64,000 nt of DNA from Alectoria sarmentosa (Eukaryota > Ascomycota > Lecanoromycetes > Lecanorales > Parmeliaceae): the NCBI GenBank assembly GCA_009733775.1, contig WOGZ01000191.1, positions 1-64,000 on the forward strand, read 5' to 3'. The position numbers were made by a program, and so were the translations under genes. The notes below the pieces were generated by a model, which saw nothing but the letters and a program-made list of their open reading frames with translations, did not search any database and had not been told where the DNA came from. Below are positions 11,942 to 22,425 of the stretch, piece after piece (the stretch's first letter is position 1; every line of letters starts with the position of its first letter).

Positions 11942-12500
11942 CTATCCTTTCCAACCAAGGACATCATCATCTCCAACTCCTTCCCTCCCCAAGTGTGCCT
12001 TTTCAGGCTCCTTCAACCCCATCTCCACATCCCTCACCACCTCCCATCTGTGCACCTTCTCCCGCCGCGCCTCCAACACCTCCATCCCCCCATCTCTCTT
12101 TCCCTCAACTTCCAGATCCCTATAATTATTGCCCGCCCCCCCTCGACCAAAATGTCCTCCTTCTCGAATCCCACGCTTCTCCCGCAACGACGACGACGAC
12201 GGAGCGACATCGACATCCGCACTACTGGTCCCTGCCGCCAGCCTACCTCTCATCGTAACGTTCCCCGCACCCCCACGACCCGATGTTGAAAAACCGCGAC
12301 TCCGACTCTCTGAATCATCGACCCTTCCATCATCATTGGCGGCGAGATCGACATCCTGGAAAAGTTTCGTCAGCGCAATGCGGTGATAAAAATAACGTGA
12401 GAAAAAAAACTACCTGGCCAGTCTCTTTAGAGATCCTCTCCACGTCTTGCGTGGCGTAAACATTACCAGCTCCGCCTCTTCCGACCCTTTGATATTCCAT
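11942..12500 (-). CDS. GRGGAGN-repeat protein (DUF3602 / Par32-like)
   Basis: Exons 12500-12414 and 12355-11942 flank a 58-bp intron and give 166 aa. Three copies of the diagnostic motif are visible: GRGGAGNV near residue 7, GRGGAGNV near residue 56, and GRGGAGNN further on. The rest is hydrophilic, Asp/Glu/Lys/Arg-rich and probably disordered. This is the signature of DUF3602, which includes yeast Par32, a regulator of ammonium permeases linked to TORC1 signalling. A similar regulatory role is an inference. The stop lies 64 bp from the RLP24 stop on the opposite strand, so the two transcripts probably overlap at their 3' ends. Confidence 0.82.
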
Positions 12501-13703
12501 GATGCATTACATGCCGCAGAAAAATCGTATGCACAAAACGTTACCTAGGTACATAGCGCTGCAAGCGCGTGGGGGACCGTTGCCAAGAACATGCGACATG
12601 CTCACATACTTATGTAAAGTAGAGTACACCCCCCCCGATCTCACTCCCAATCAGATCTAGCATGCCCGCCGCCCTAGTCTACCTACCTTACTTTATATCT
12701 TATTGCACGATCTACTTTACACTATCTAGGTAAGTCATCGCCGCACGATGCTTGGAAGCTTTGCCTGCTTGGGTGATGGCGCCCTTGCGCAAGATAAGTA
12801 GGCTGTCGACCGCACTTGTCCGGAAATCAAGGCGAAGGAATACCTATAGTGTACGTACGGGGTTATAGAGATATGTATGAGACGAGACGACAGTTCTAGA
12901 AATTGTTGACGGGGACAGGGGACAGGGGAGGTGGGGAGTGTGAGGTTTAACGGCGATATACAGTCACAGTAGAGGGCCAAGTAAGACGAGTGGTTCGGAG
13001 ATGGTATGTATGCGGCCCTGTATTGGGATTATGACCTATGAATGAATGAATGAATGAATGAAGGAATGAAGGAAGGATTCAAAGCACCGCGTCGTGGTTC
13101 GTTATCATTCGCAAGGATGATGCGTGGCGGCGCCTAGAGATTTATCGTCTACAGCTATAATAGGTACCCATTGTATATATAGAAGCGCGTGAAAACCGCC
13201 GATGCTAGTTTACCTTTCCCGGATGACCGGGCAGCTATTTGAACCCACGGTATGCTTGCCGATGTTCGAGAGTGCTTCCGTGGGCAGATACTACAGAAGG
13301 ATCACGGTACGTGGCGACTGACCCTTTTCTGGTAGAGGCGAAGAAGGGCTCAAGGAGGATGAGGAGGATCTTGGGGATCTGGGGAGGGAGAGAGCTGGCT
13401 GGAGAACAAAAGTGGTCTCTCAACACTTGAGTGTACTGCGTAAGCAAATGTTTTGGCGATTTAGCCAAAACCATGAACATCAAGATTACTACCTTACGCC
13501 ACTCGGCCTCGTGAGTGCCCATACATTACTCTCAAAACGGGCACGAGTGAAAGCGAGCGATTCAAAGGCACAAAGAAGTAGACAAATACAGACCGGATCG
13601 ACCCAACCAAAAAGCTTCATTAATCAAATAAGCACCGCGACACCCATACACACAATCTCCAAACCTCTTCTCGACATCAACCGCCTTGCCTTTTACCGCG
13701 CTT
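12501..13703. other. Intergenic region with inverted repeat and (GAAT)n
   Basis: No convincing gene. An 11-bp inverted repeat (TGTAAAGTAGA near 12615, TCTACTTTACA near 12711) brackets about 85 bp. A (TGAA)n microsatellite lies at about 13039-13076. A minus-strand open frame at 13235-13522 has no recognisable domain and I do not accept it. Confidence 0.55.
13039..13076. repeat. (TGAA)n microsatellite
   Basis: About eight TGAA/GGAA units in tandem. Confidence 0.9.
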
Positions 13704-15118
13704 TCAAGCGTCTGTTCCCCCTCGCTCCCGCTGCCATTCCTTGTACGCCTCGCTCGGCGGCGATGGCAAGCTCCCATCATTTCGATTGTGCAATTGTATC
13801 CAATCCCTTTTGGACTGCGGCGCTGGGTTGTTCTGGTCTACCATAGCCCGAGCGAAAGTGTCGCTGTCACTGTTGTGTGGGGTGATGGAGGCAAGATGCT
13901 GGTAAAGGCGGGGAAGAACGACGAGGCAGCTGCAGAGGAGACCGCAGGCGATTTCGGCCATGCTGTTGGATGGTGAGCCGGGTTCTTTTCCCCTTTCTTT
14001 CGTGTGTGTGTGTGGAAGGGGGGCTCACGCCCAGAGAACGCCTTGAAACTTCACATAGCTATAATCTTCCGTTCTGGTCAGATTGACCCGAAACACCAGG
14101 CGTAAAATGCTGGCGATGCAAGCTCTACAACTCATTAATGTAACGATCTTGCTTGAGAGCCTGAAAAGGGGAATGGGAAGGGGATGGGACTGACAAAGCG
14201 CCGGTTGCAAAGATGGCAGAGATGCCGATTTTACGCTGCGCCGACATCTGTAGGTTCCAGATCAGATATATAGGGATGCTCAACATCGCAATATCAGAGA
14301 CCGCGTTGAAACTGGCGGATGCGAGATACAAGGCGTCAACGTCCAGACAACGCCCTGGCTCCTCGGGCGTCCAGATCTTGGTACGTGGGGAGCATTGAAA
14401 GATCGGGACGAAGAAGAAGGCGAGGTAGAACACGGCGTTCACGACGATCAAGGCTTGACTGAGCCAATAGCCGAAGTCGTGCTTGACCGAATAGAAGACT
14501 CGAATGATCAGGAGTAGGATGGAGCACTTTGTGAAGAAGAGCGAAACGCTGTAAAGGATGTCTTCATAATTGCCGAACTATCTGTGTTACTAGACGTGTG
14601 ATACTAAGCACACGAAGAGCTTTGCCAGACTCACTCTCTTTTGATATTGAACCTGCGAGTAATGAAGATTCCACATATGGGTGCCACCACCGTGAGTACC
14701 AATAGACCATTCAACTCCTAGGTAGGCTATAAAGGTTGCCTAGAGCAGCGATTTAAATAAGTTGGTCGTTGTCTCAACTTGAAAGAGAGGTATCTCGTCT
14801 TCACCAAGAAGCAAGCCAACAGTGAAGAAACAGAGCTCACCCATCCGACTAAACAAGTATCTGGCGTAGGTAGATAAGACGAGTTTTCCCAGGAACTAGC
14901 TAGATCCACTTACAGTCTTCCCACTTTAAAGCCTTGACTATAAAATTCTTCGTGTAGAGGCGCGCAGCTACCATGACTGTAGTCGTGAGAACACTTGCGA
15001 CTATTGTCAAAGCCTGATAGGGTCGCAAGGTAAATGGGCTAAAGAACTCCGCTGGAACACCAGGCGGAGGCGCTAAGGCCGGCTGATTTGGGGGAGGGAC
15101 GGCCGGTGATTGAGCCAT
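13704..15118 (-). CDS. Rhodopsin-domain seven-transmembrane protein (fungal SAT4/PTH11-like family)
   Basis: Six exons (15118-14914, 14860-14841, 14739-14635, 14577-14195, 14124-14029, 13962-13704) give 355 aa. A Pro-rich N-terminus is followed by hydrophobic helices separated by family motifs: KALKWEDYTCLVGW after the first helix, GGGTHMWNLHYSQV, FFTKCSILLLIIRVFY, CLDVDALYLASASFNAVSDI, and a final helix MAEIACGLLCSCLVVLP before a hydrophilic tail. This is the fungal rhodopsin-like integral membrane family, many members of which are orphan plasma-membrane receptors. No ligand can be inferred. Exon 2 is only 20 nt and supplies the ED-Y-C motif. The last intron holds a (GT)n run near 14001-14014. 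A second family member lies at 44846-46314. Confidence 0.87.
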
Positions 15119-16263
15119 TTGTTTGGGCGGTTACAGCTGATTCGTAAGCGCTGGCGATTTCCTCTTGAATCCGTGAGAAGAAAGCTGGGAAAAGTAAGAA
15201 GAGACTTGGGTCTTGGATGGTTCTTATGCTCACCTGACACATGAGATGCCATGGTTGGGTCCAAACGCGTTTGCCAAGATGGTGTGGTGGGCAAGAGCTG
15301 AAAATGATCCGAGTGTCGAGAAGAAAGCTTACGGATTGAGGCTGGCTAATGGGAGAAAAGAAACGTTGTTTGGAAGAGTGCGGAGAAATAGAATTGACTT
15401 AACCACAGAACGGCAGGAAGATGTGTGTGGGTGTGGGTGTGGATGTGGGTGTAGGTGTGGGAGGCTACTTCCATCGCTAGCATGTTAGACGCTGAAGACA
15501 TGCATATGGTCAGGCCATGACTTTCCCATTGGGCTTGGCCATTGGTGGCCTCAAGATGAAGCATTCCAGTTTATGTACACCCTCAACCAGGCCTCTCGTC
15601 CCTTAATGTAGGTGGTATTGGCGGAGATAAGGAGCATTATAACATAGCTGATAGAGAGATCAGGCGTTCATGTGGGCTCAAAAGCGCAGGAAAGGCTGAG
15701 GTGTCCCCCACTAATCCACACAAGGCACAATTGATGGGCGACAAGAATTCATTAGCAAACATGCGAATACATATCCCAAAGGGAATTCATACCGGTACCC
15801 TATTCGACACAAGGCTGTCCTCTAGATTGATGCATTCAGACTCCCTCCATCGAGCTTATCAACGTTGATCTGCATCGAGGAAGATCTTTCATATCATTGC
15901 CTACTAAAGTAATCGCGTCCGTCAACCATGCACAGCTGCCTTAAAAAACGCCTTGATGTTCAGCAACTCTGACTGCATTGCAGGGAATCCCTTTCATCCT
16001 TGAGGATTGAAGCAGTCAGCCCTGTCTTCTGCATGAGAACGTGCCTCGCCTTTGCATGTGTCCAGCCACCACCAAAGTCCACGAGGAGTCCCAAAAGAGA
16101 GAGTAAGGGCTGAGACGGGGCAATATACCTGCATTTGACTCTAATATAAGGGCAGAAAAGTGCACGTCAGCCTTGCGTACCTTCCCTGCGAATTGCCTCG
16201 GCACAAACGTTTTCACTTTCCACAACACCTACCCGCTCCTGCCAAGATCTCGGATAACGGGAC
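15119..16263. other. Intergenic region, no gene recognised
   Basis: Contains a GTGTGGGTGTGG minisatellite (15422-15462) and otherwise unremarkable sequence up to the candidate MITE at 16264. No domain-bearing reading frame. Confidence 0.55.
15422..15462. repeat. (GTGTGG)n minisatellite
   Basis: Imperfect GTGTGGGTGTGG units over about 40 bp. They give a spurious Cys/Gly frame on the plus strand and a Thr/His frame on the minus strand. Confidence 0.85.
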
Positions 16264-16418
16264 ACTCGTGCGGCCGACAAGTCTAAACCCTTGGCTGTCT
16301 TGCCGTAAGAAGCTAGCCTCTCATGGAGGGATCCAAATTGAAGGAAAACGGGATGACCTTATTGGTGGGTACTCCCGCGCTGGACTGCCAAGGACCTAGA
16401 CTTATTGGCCACACGAGT
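16264..16418. mobile_element. Candidate MITE, copy A (155 bp, terminal inverted repeats)
   Basis: The left end begins ACTCGTGCGGCCGACAAGTC. The right end, read on the minus strand, begins ACTCGTGTGGCCAATAAGTC, so the two ends form inverted repeats of about 21 bp with few mismatches. The left-end 21-mer recurs exactly at 43636. The inner 45 bp of the right end (TTGGCAGTCC then TACCCACCAAT) also match that second copy. There is no coding capacity. Non-autonomous DNA-transposon status is inferred from size, inverted repeats and copy number; I could not define a target-site duplication. Confidence 0.7.
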
Positions 16419-16927
16419 ATGTACTTTACGTTCAAGGCCAGTCTGTGCTGAAGGTTCACTCGGCCTGGAGTTATATTTGTTTCTCTATTTCAAAGAAAGT
16501 TGTTGATAGACTGCGTACACATTATGGGATATGATCAATACCTAATGAAGCAGCATACTTGGCTTGCCTGCCCTCTACACGGCCAAGACCCTCTGCCCAA
16601 AATCCCACAGTCCGGCACTACGATGATTTCCCCTTGAATTTGGCAAATTCACCAGTATCTACGCATCGTCTTCGTCTCCACCCATACTTGGCATGCAGTC
16701 ACTAGGATCGATAGATCATTGTCTGATTTCCACCTGGGCGTTCTGTGATCTCACCAAACCTAACGGTGGACGCAGCGTCTTCAGCCTTGTCAGCATTTTC
16801 AATCGTGGGCTGCACAGGATACTCTGCATCCATCTAGTACAGTGAGATTGAAATATATCCAGTCTTAGCCTCGCTTCACGGCAGATGGTACATCGATGCT
16901 CTTGATGTGCTCCATCAGACTTTATGG
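16419..16927. other. Spacer between candidate MITE and LYS2 relic, nothing recognised
   Basis: About 500 bp of non-repetitive sequence with no reading frame of note. Confidence 0.5.
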
Positions 16928-19861
16928 CTACCTTTCACGGCCTTGCCGACCTGCGACCTGCAGGCAAAGCCTCAAAAATTGTTCCACCGAGCCTGGGTAA
17001 TTTGCTTCCGCCCTTTTCCGCTGGCGCAGGCAAAAAGCCAACAGCAACCAAGTATGCCAGTACATGCCCAAAGTCCGCACACCTACAGCGTTCGCAGCCA
17101 TGGAACATTCCCGACTCATTGTCTTTCTATCATACAGCCTCACCGCCGCCGCCGCATTGGCGTTTTCCAGCTCTGGGTCAATAGTGTTCGTAGGCAAGTC
17201 TCTCATGACGAAGTGGAACAGTGGGAGTAGAGCATGCTTCTCCGCTTTGTAGTCGTCATAAACGTATTTCTTTATTATCGTGCACCGTTCCTGGTAAGAC
17301 ACCATCGGTACGCGATATCCATATTTCTCAAGAGCACCGATCCACTCATTCAATGTCAGGCGCGGATGGCTAGTAACTTGAGCGACCCCTATGGATTGTC
17401 CGGTAGTAACAGGTAGGTGTAGTGCCGCGGCGATAACGATTTGATTGACCCGCGCGACAGGGACTGCATTGACTGTGTTCACAATGTTAGGACGCGCTCC
17501 CACCTGTAAAGAACCCTTCCACAACCGAATGAGGAAGTCGTCCTTAACCGAAATGCCGGATCCCGGATCCCCCGTGATATATCCCGGGCGAAGAATGGCA
17601 CCACCAGACACCAAACAGGCCCCGCCGTCCGGCTTCGCGTACGATAAATTCGCTCGCCCACTTCGACTGTCCATAGCCTGTGCCAAGACCCTTGCGACTA
17701 CCTTCCAGGTCATCCGTCTCCGGTACAGCGGTACCGAGCTCCTGCGAGAGCCGGATGTAGTACTCACTATCTAGTGTTGAGGTCGAGCTGACAAATGCCA
17801 ATCGCTTGGGCTTGCCGAAGGCGCAAAGTCGGACGCAAGCCATTGTGCTTAACACGTTAGCCGCCTATAGATGGGAGTGTGGCAGCGTCCAGTTAACTTG
17901 GGCGCCGTTATGAACTACGATGTCAACCTCGTCCAAAAGACGATGCCAGAAGTTCTGGCATAGACCAAGCTGTGGCTTCGAGATATCCCCGATCACGACC
18001 TCGAGCCTTGATGTACTTGCCCAGGCTGGAGGCCATAGGCCGTAGGCCTTCATCGTGCTCTTGAGCCGATTGAGACCCACCGCTGCATCCTCGGCTCGCA
18101 CGTGTGCGATAACAAGTGCTTTGATAGGGCCGTTAAGGAGCTCGTGTAAGATATATGAGCCTAAGAAGCCCGTGGCGCCAGTTAGGAAGACGACACACAA
18201 GACCCCTGGCCTCTGCCGCGTAGGCCCCATCCTCGAAATTTTCGTCTCTGGATAGAGCCATCGCGTCGAGGCGCAGACCAATGGGGTCTTGGGCGCGATC
18301 GATCTCTGAGGCATGCGCCTCGAGGGTCGGAGATTGAACTGTTACACTTACCGACACGTCGATATCCTTCCATTCTTTCTTAACACAGAAAACAATCTAC
18401 TGCGCGAGGATAGAGTGGCCACCTTCATCGAGGAAGTTGGAGTCCGGCACAAACATTCGTGCAGAGCGGTTGGGAAGGACCGATGCCCACGCCAGCTGAA
18501 TCTGTGTGTCGGTCATCTTCGCCGTCACGGACGAAGACCTCCTCTGGTTAAGAAAGAGATCTCCTGCTGAAGATGCTGAAACCACCGCTTTGCCTCGGGT
18601 ACGAAATATGTGACAAAGTGTTGGCTCCTTATCCTTGTCTCTTCGAACTAAAGTGACGTTTTCGCGCACGAATGGATGTGTATATATCGATCTCGCCGAG
18701 CTTGACTCGAAAGGCACGGATCTTAGTTTGAGAATCAATCCGATTTATATACTCGACACTTCCGTCGGCACGAAAACGACCAAGATCACCCGTTCTATAA
18801 ATGCGATCTCGTGGTCCTTTGTAAAGCTTTCTCCACGCTTCAAGAGGTCCCGAAGCAGCTTGGTGGTCATACTGCTGCATCTGTTTGCTAGGATCGATAA
18901 AACAGTTTGGGAAAAACTGAGACCGGTTGAGTTCCGCTGTCTTGTCATCGTCTCCAAGGAATACCTCTCCGAGACCCCCCTGCTCGAAGTAACAATTCCC
19001 CTTGCTCGCCTACTCCGCAGAGCCTGGACCTAGGTTCCTGGTCGACAACTAAGAGCTGGACATGCAGCATGCCTTGATCAACCGGAATTACATCTTGCAG
19101 GTGGTGCAGAAACGTGGGGTTCCGGGCTTTGCTTGGGACCTCAAAAAAAGATACAGAGCGTTGTGATTCCGTGGAGCCAAAAAGATTGGTCACTGTAGCA
19201 TTAGGAGCAAGGTCGCGCAGCTCTCGACGGGATGTCTGGGACTCAAGACAATGCTTGCAGTCGATATTGCCTAATTTTAGCTCTCCATTATCGAGAAGCT
19301 CTATAGCTGGAACATCAGATTTTGATACTAAGGTTATAAACAACAAAGTCCACAACAATGTCAGAAGGCTGGCCGAACTCCTCAATGGCCCTCTGCAGAT
19401 AGACAAGAAATCTAGGTCTCGCAACGTCTAACAGTACCTTCTGACGCTCTGGGTGATAGTGTGGATCAAGCACACTAACAGTCGCGCCAATTTTGAGGGC
19501 GCCCATATACGCTACCACAAGATCGACCCTATATTCCTATTAGGTGGTAACGCGCGAAGGAGAAAGCCTGTTAGGAACCGACCCTCGATAGGCGTATATC
19601 ATGCTAACATCCCCTAATTCACACCCCTGCGCCAGGAAGTAGTAAGCAAGCTGGTTTGGAAGTTTCGTTGATCTGGCTATATGTAAAAGTGCGCTGAGCG
19701 CTTCGTAGGCTTTTGGTTTCAATCACACAGGGCCTGTCTGGGAACCGCTTAGCATTCGATGCGAATATCTCATGGATGGCTGTCGTGGATAGGCAAGAAC
19801 GTGTCAAGATGAGCGGGAAATTGGATTTATAGGTGGTATATCGTACCTCCACGATAATCAC
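16928..19861 (-). pseudogene. LYS2: Decayed alpha-aminoadipate reductase (LYS2-type) relic
   Basis: Fragments in shifting frames follow the order of fungal alpha-aminoadipate reductase, which makes aminoadipate semialdehyde in lysine synthesis. From 19861 downward: start of the adenylation domain (AIHEIFASNAKRFPDRPCVI); [45 protein letters not shown] near 18800; [16 protein letters not shown]; carrier-protein site GGHSILAQ near 18400; reductase nucleotide-binding motif LTGATGFLGSYIL near 18170; TGYGQSKWASEF; and a C-terminal region (IGVAQVTSHPRLTLNEWIGA) ending at 16928. Several frameshifts and an in-frame TAG near 17865 break it. The adenylation core between the DVPAIEL segment and the FGSTESQR segment is missing, with the junction near 19260, and the N-terminal domain is absent. 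It cannot make a working enzyme. A functional LYS2 presumably exists elsewhere. Confidence 0.85.
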
Positions 19862-20976
19862 CCTAATGGAGGTCGATTGTCGGATCTGAAGGGGGAGAAA
19901 TCCTTCATGTTAGGAGACAAAATAGTTGACAGAGCAAGCTTGAGTCTGGTAGATGCGGTCTCTTTTGTTTTATTTTGGTTTCTTTTCTTTCCTGTTCTTT
20001 TCGTTTCTCTTCTTTTCTTTCCTTCTCCTTTCCTTTCTTTTCCTTTCAATATCGGCGATTACGAATTCTGTTATGTGGGACGTTGGGGAGAAGTGTTGTT
20101 TGAACCCACTTGATAGGTAATAGACCCGCTTATGTCGCTTGTACGGAGTACTAGTGCAGCCACATGTGAACCATGTGGGTCCAGCAAATTGAGCATGGGA
20201 ATAATACCCCTTAGTTGACCGACTTTTGATATGGAATTCATAGGAATTCGGTGAAAGTTTGGGTCCGATTTCGGAGCCCCTTTGTCCTACATAATCTGGA
20301 TCATAACCGCCTCCATGCTTTTCTCCTTATGCTGTTTAAACACGATCATTATGGTAGTCATAATCATAATTTACTACTATTGAGACTACTCGATTATTAA
20401 TTATTCCGCTCCGCAATCTGAAAAAGTTCTTTCGAATGAGTCGGAAGAAAGTAGGCCCGGAGCCGAGGGAACTTAGCGGTACATTTCTCCCATGTCTTCC
20501 CGTGCCAAGAGACTGGATGCGACAGGACAGTCCGAGGGTCGCGGCAAAAACTACCTACCAACATTGCCCGTTCCCCACTCCATCCTCGCATCCTTTTTTA
20601 CGCATTGATAGACCAACTTCTGGGAATCAAATCTCCATCACTGTACATAATACCTTTTCACACAGTCGACTGATCTGATCCAGCTATCTGGATTGCCTCA
20701 GAACGAAGAGCCCTACTGTAAAAAGCAAAGAGAGTCGTTACCACTGTTATCCGCTTACTCCGCTCCCAACCACCTTCCTTCATTGGCAGACTATTTCTCC
20801 GAGTTCATGCAAGATTCGATGACTCTAATGTCTCATCTTGTTCACGGGTCAAAGACGTAGCAGCTCGGAACCCTTATCACTCCCTCACCTCCTCACCTCT
20901 TCCCCATTCTCTTCAAATATATACTCCTGTTGCCCTTGTATACCCTACTCAGTCTCAGCGAAGAACATTTCCAAAC
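19862..20976. other. Intergenic region with polypyrimidine tract
   Basis: A CT-rich tract of about 85 bp (19966-20050) sits just beyond the truncated 5' end of the LYS2 relic. The rest is the upstream region of the regulator at 20977, with a TATA-like AAATATATACT about 60 bp before its start codon. No gene seen. Confidence 0.55.
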
Positions 20977-22425
20977 ATGGTTTCACGCAAGAGCCATCCC
21001 AAGAGCCGTAACGGATGTGCCAACTGCAAGAAGCGGCGAATCAAGGTAATGCTTTTCCAACCTTTCCCCCTCCCCCCAGCTCTGCTATGTTCGATCCTAC
21101 CATCTTTATGACAGCGTCTGGGATTGTCGTTACTGACGCCATCTGATCTTTCCTGCTATCAGTGTGACGAAGTAAGGCCTCGATGCTCCAACTGCGAGAA
21201 ACACTCGATAAACTGCGACTTCTCCTCACACGCGCCCAAGAGCGCCTCAACTTCGTCGCCGCAAGATCGTCGACGCCATAATTCGGATGCCAAATCAATG
21301 CTTTCCGTACAAGGCAGCTCGACTGACCATTCTCCTGCACTGCTGCAGTCTCAGCAGTCTCTGTTCGATGGTCCAAGATCCCAGCTGCCCCCTTTACAAA
21401 TGTCGGAACTCGAGTTGTTACATCATTTCACCACCGAAACATGCTACACCCTTTCGGACCGGCCTGAATCCCATAGACTATGGAGGGTCACTGTTCCCCA
21501 GGTAGCTTTTCAACACGACTTCTTGATGCGAGGTATACTCGCAATCTCAGCACTGCACCTTAGTTGTTTGAGACCGGACAGACAAACCTATTGGTGCCAC
21601 GTAGGCGCCAAGCAGCAAGACGCTGCGTTAAGTTCTTTCCGGGAGATCATGACGAACATGGACGAATCAAACTGCGATGCTCTCCTTGCACTTTCTTCAC
21701 TGATCGTGGTCTATGGCTTTGAGTCTCCAAAGAATTCCGACAGCCTCGGCATGTTCAATTATAAGGGTCAAGATTCTGATGAATGGCTTCCACTTATCCG
21801 AGGAGTCAACTCGATTATCATGTCGGTTTGGCCGTGGATAAAGAACGGCCGGCTGAGTGGTCTCCTCCATGACCACATCCAGGAACCGCCTCGGACAGAG
21901 CTACCTAGTGTTCTGAGTGAGCAACTCTCACACCTTGAGAATATGTGCGATCGCGCTTCAGGTGGACCCGAGGCGGTCAACGCCTACAAAGCCGCTCTTG
22001 CAACGCTTAGGGTCTCCTTTGTAAGGATGAACAATAGACCACCATACGAATGCGAAGTTTCAATAGCCTTCTTGTGGCCGGTCATGATACCGCAGGAGTA
22101 TATAACGATGTTGAACGAGAAGAGGCCGGAGGCCCTCGTCATCCTGGCTCACTACTGTGTCATTCTCCACCATCTCGACGATTATTGGTGGATGAGAGGA
22201 TGGGCAACGCATATTATCGACAACATCCATCGCGAGCTTGACGAAAATTGGCTTTACTTCACTCGATGGCCCACCAATGTCATTTCCGTGGATCAGAAGG
22301 TCCTCACCAACGGGACCTTGCAGACTCCAATTTCCGGCAATCGTGTCAGCAACAACTTCAATACATCAGTAGATTCAGCACTGGCGATTCCGGATGAACA
22401 GCTCAAAGCCGAAAATGACCGATGA
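20977..22425 (+). CDS. Zn2Cys6 transcription factor, UPC2-like
   Basis: Exon 20977-21045 and exon 21163-22425 flank a 117-bp intron and give 443 aa. The very N-terminus reads RKSHPKSRNGCANCKKRRIK, and the cluster is completed across the intron (C14, C17, C24, C31, C34, C41; CX2CX6CX6CX2CX6C). A short N-terminus with RKSHPKSRNGC, then MSELELLHHFTTETC and a helical domain (LMRGILAISALHLSCLRP) is the layout of the fungal sterol-uptake-control (UPC2-like) group. Many members of that group regulate secondary metabolism or sterol genes, so the target cannot be inferred. The protein lacks the coiled coil seen in the regulator at 4802-7857. The intron interrupting the zinc cluster supports an authentic gene. 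Confidence 0.87.

Noticed and set aside
13235..13522. 95-codon minus-strand frame
   Set aside because: No domain, no conserved motif and no intron evidence; probably chance.
16928..19861. NRPS-like adenylation-carrier-reductase gene hinting at a secondary-metabolite cluster next to a UPC2-like regulator
   Set aside because: The fragments match the lysine-pathway alpha-aminoadipate reductase throughout, including its distinctive C-terminus. The gene is broken, and no other biosynthetic enzymes lie nearby.
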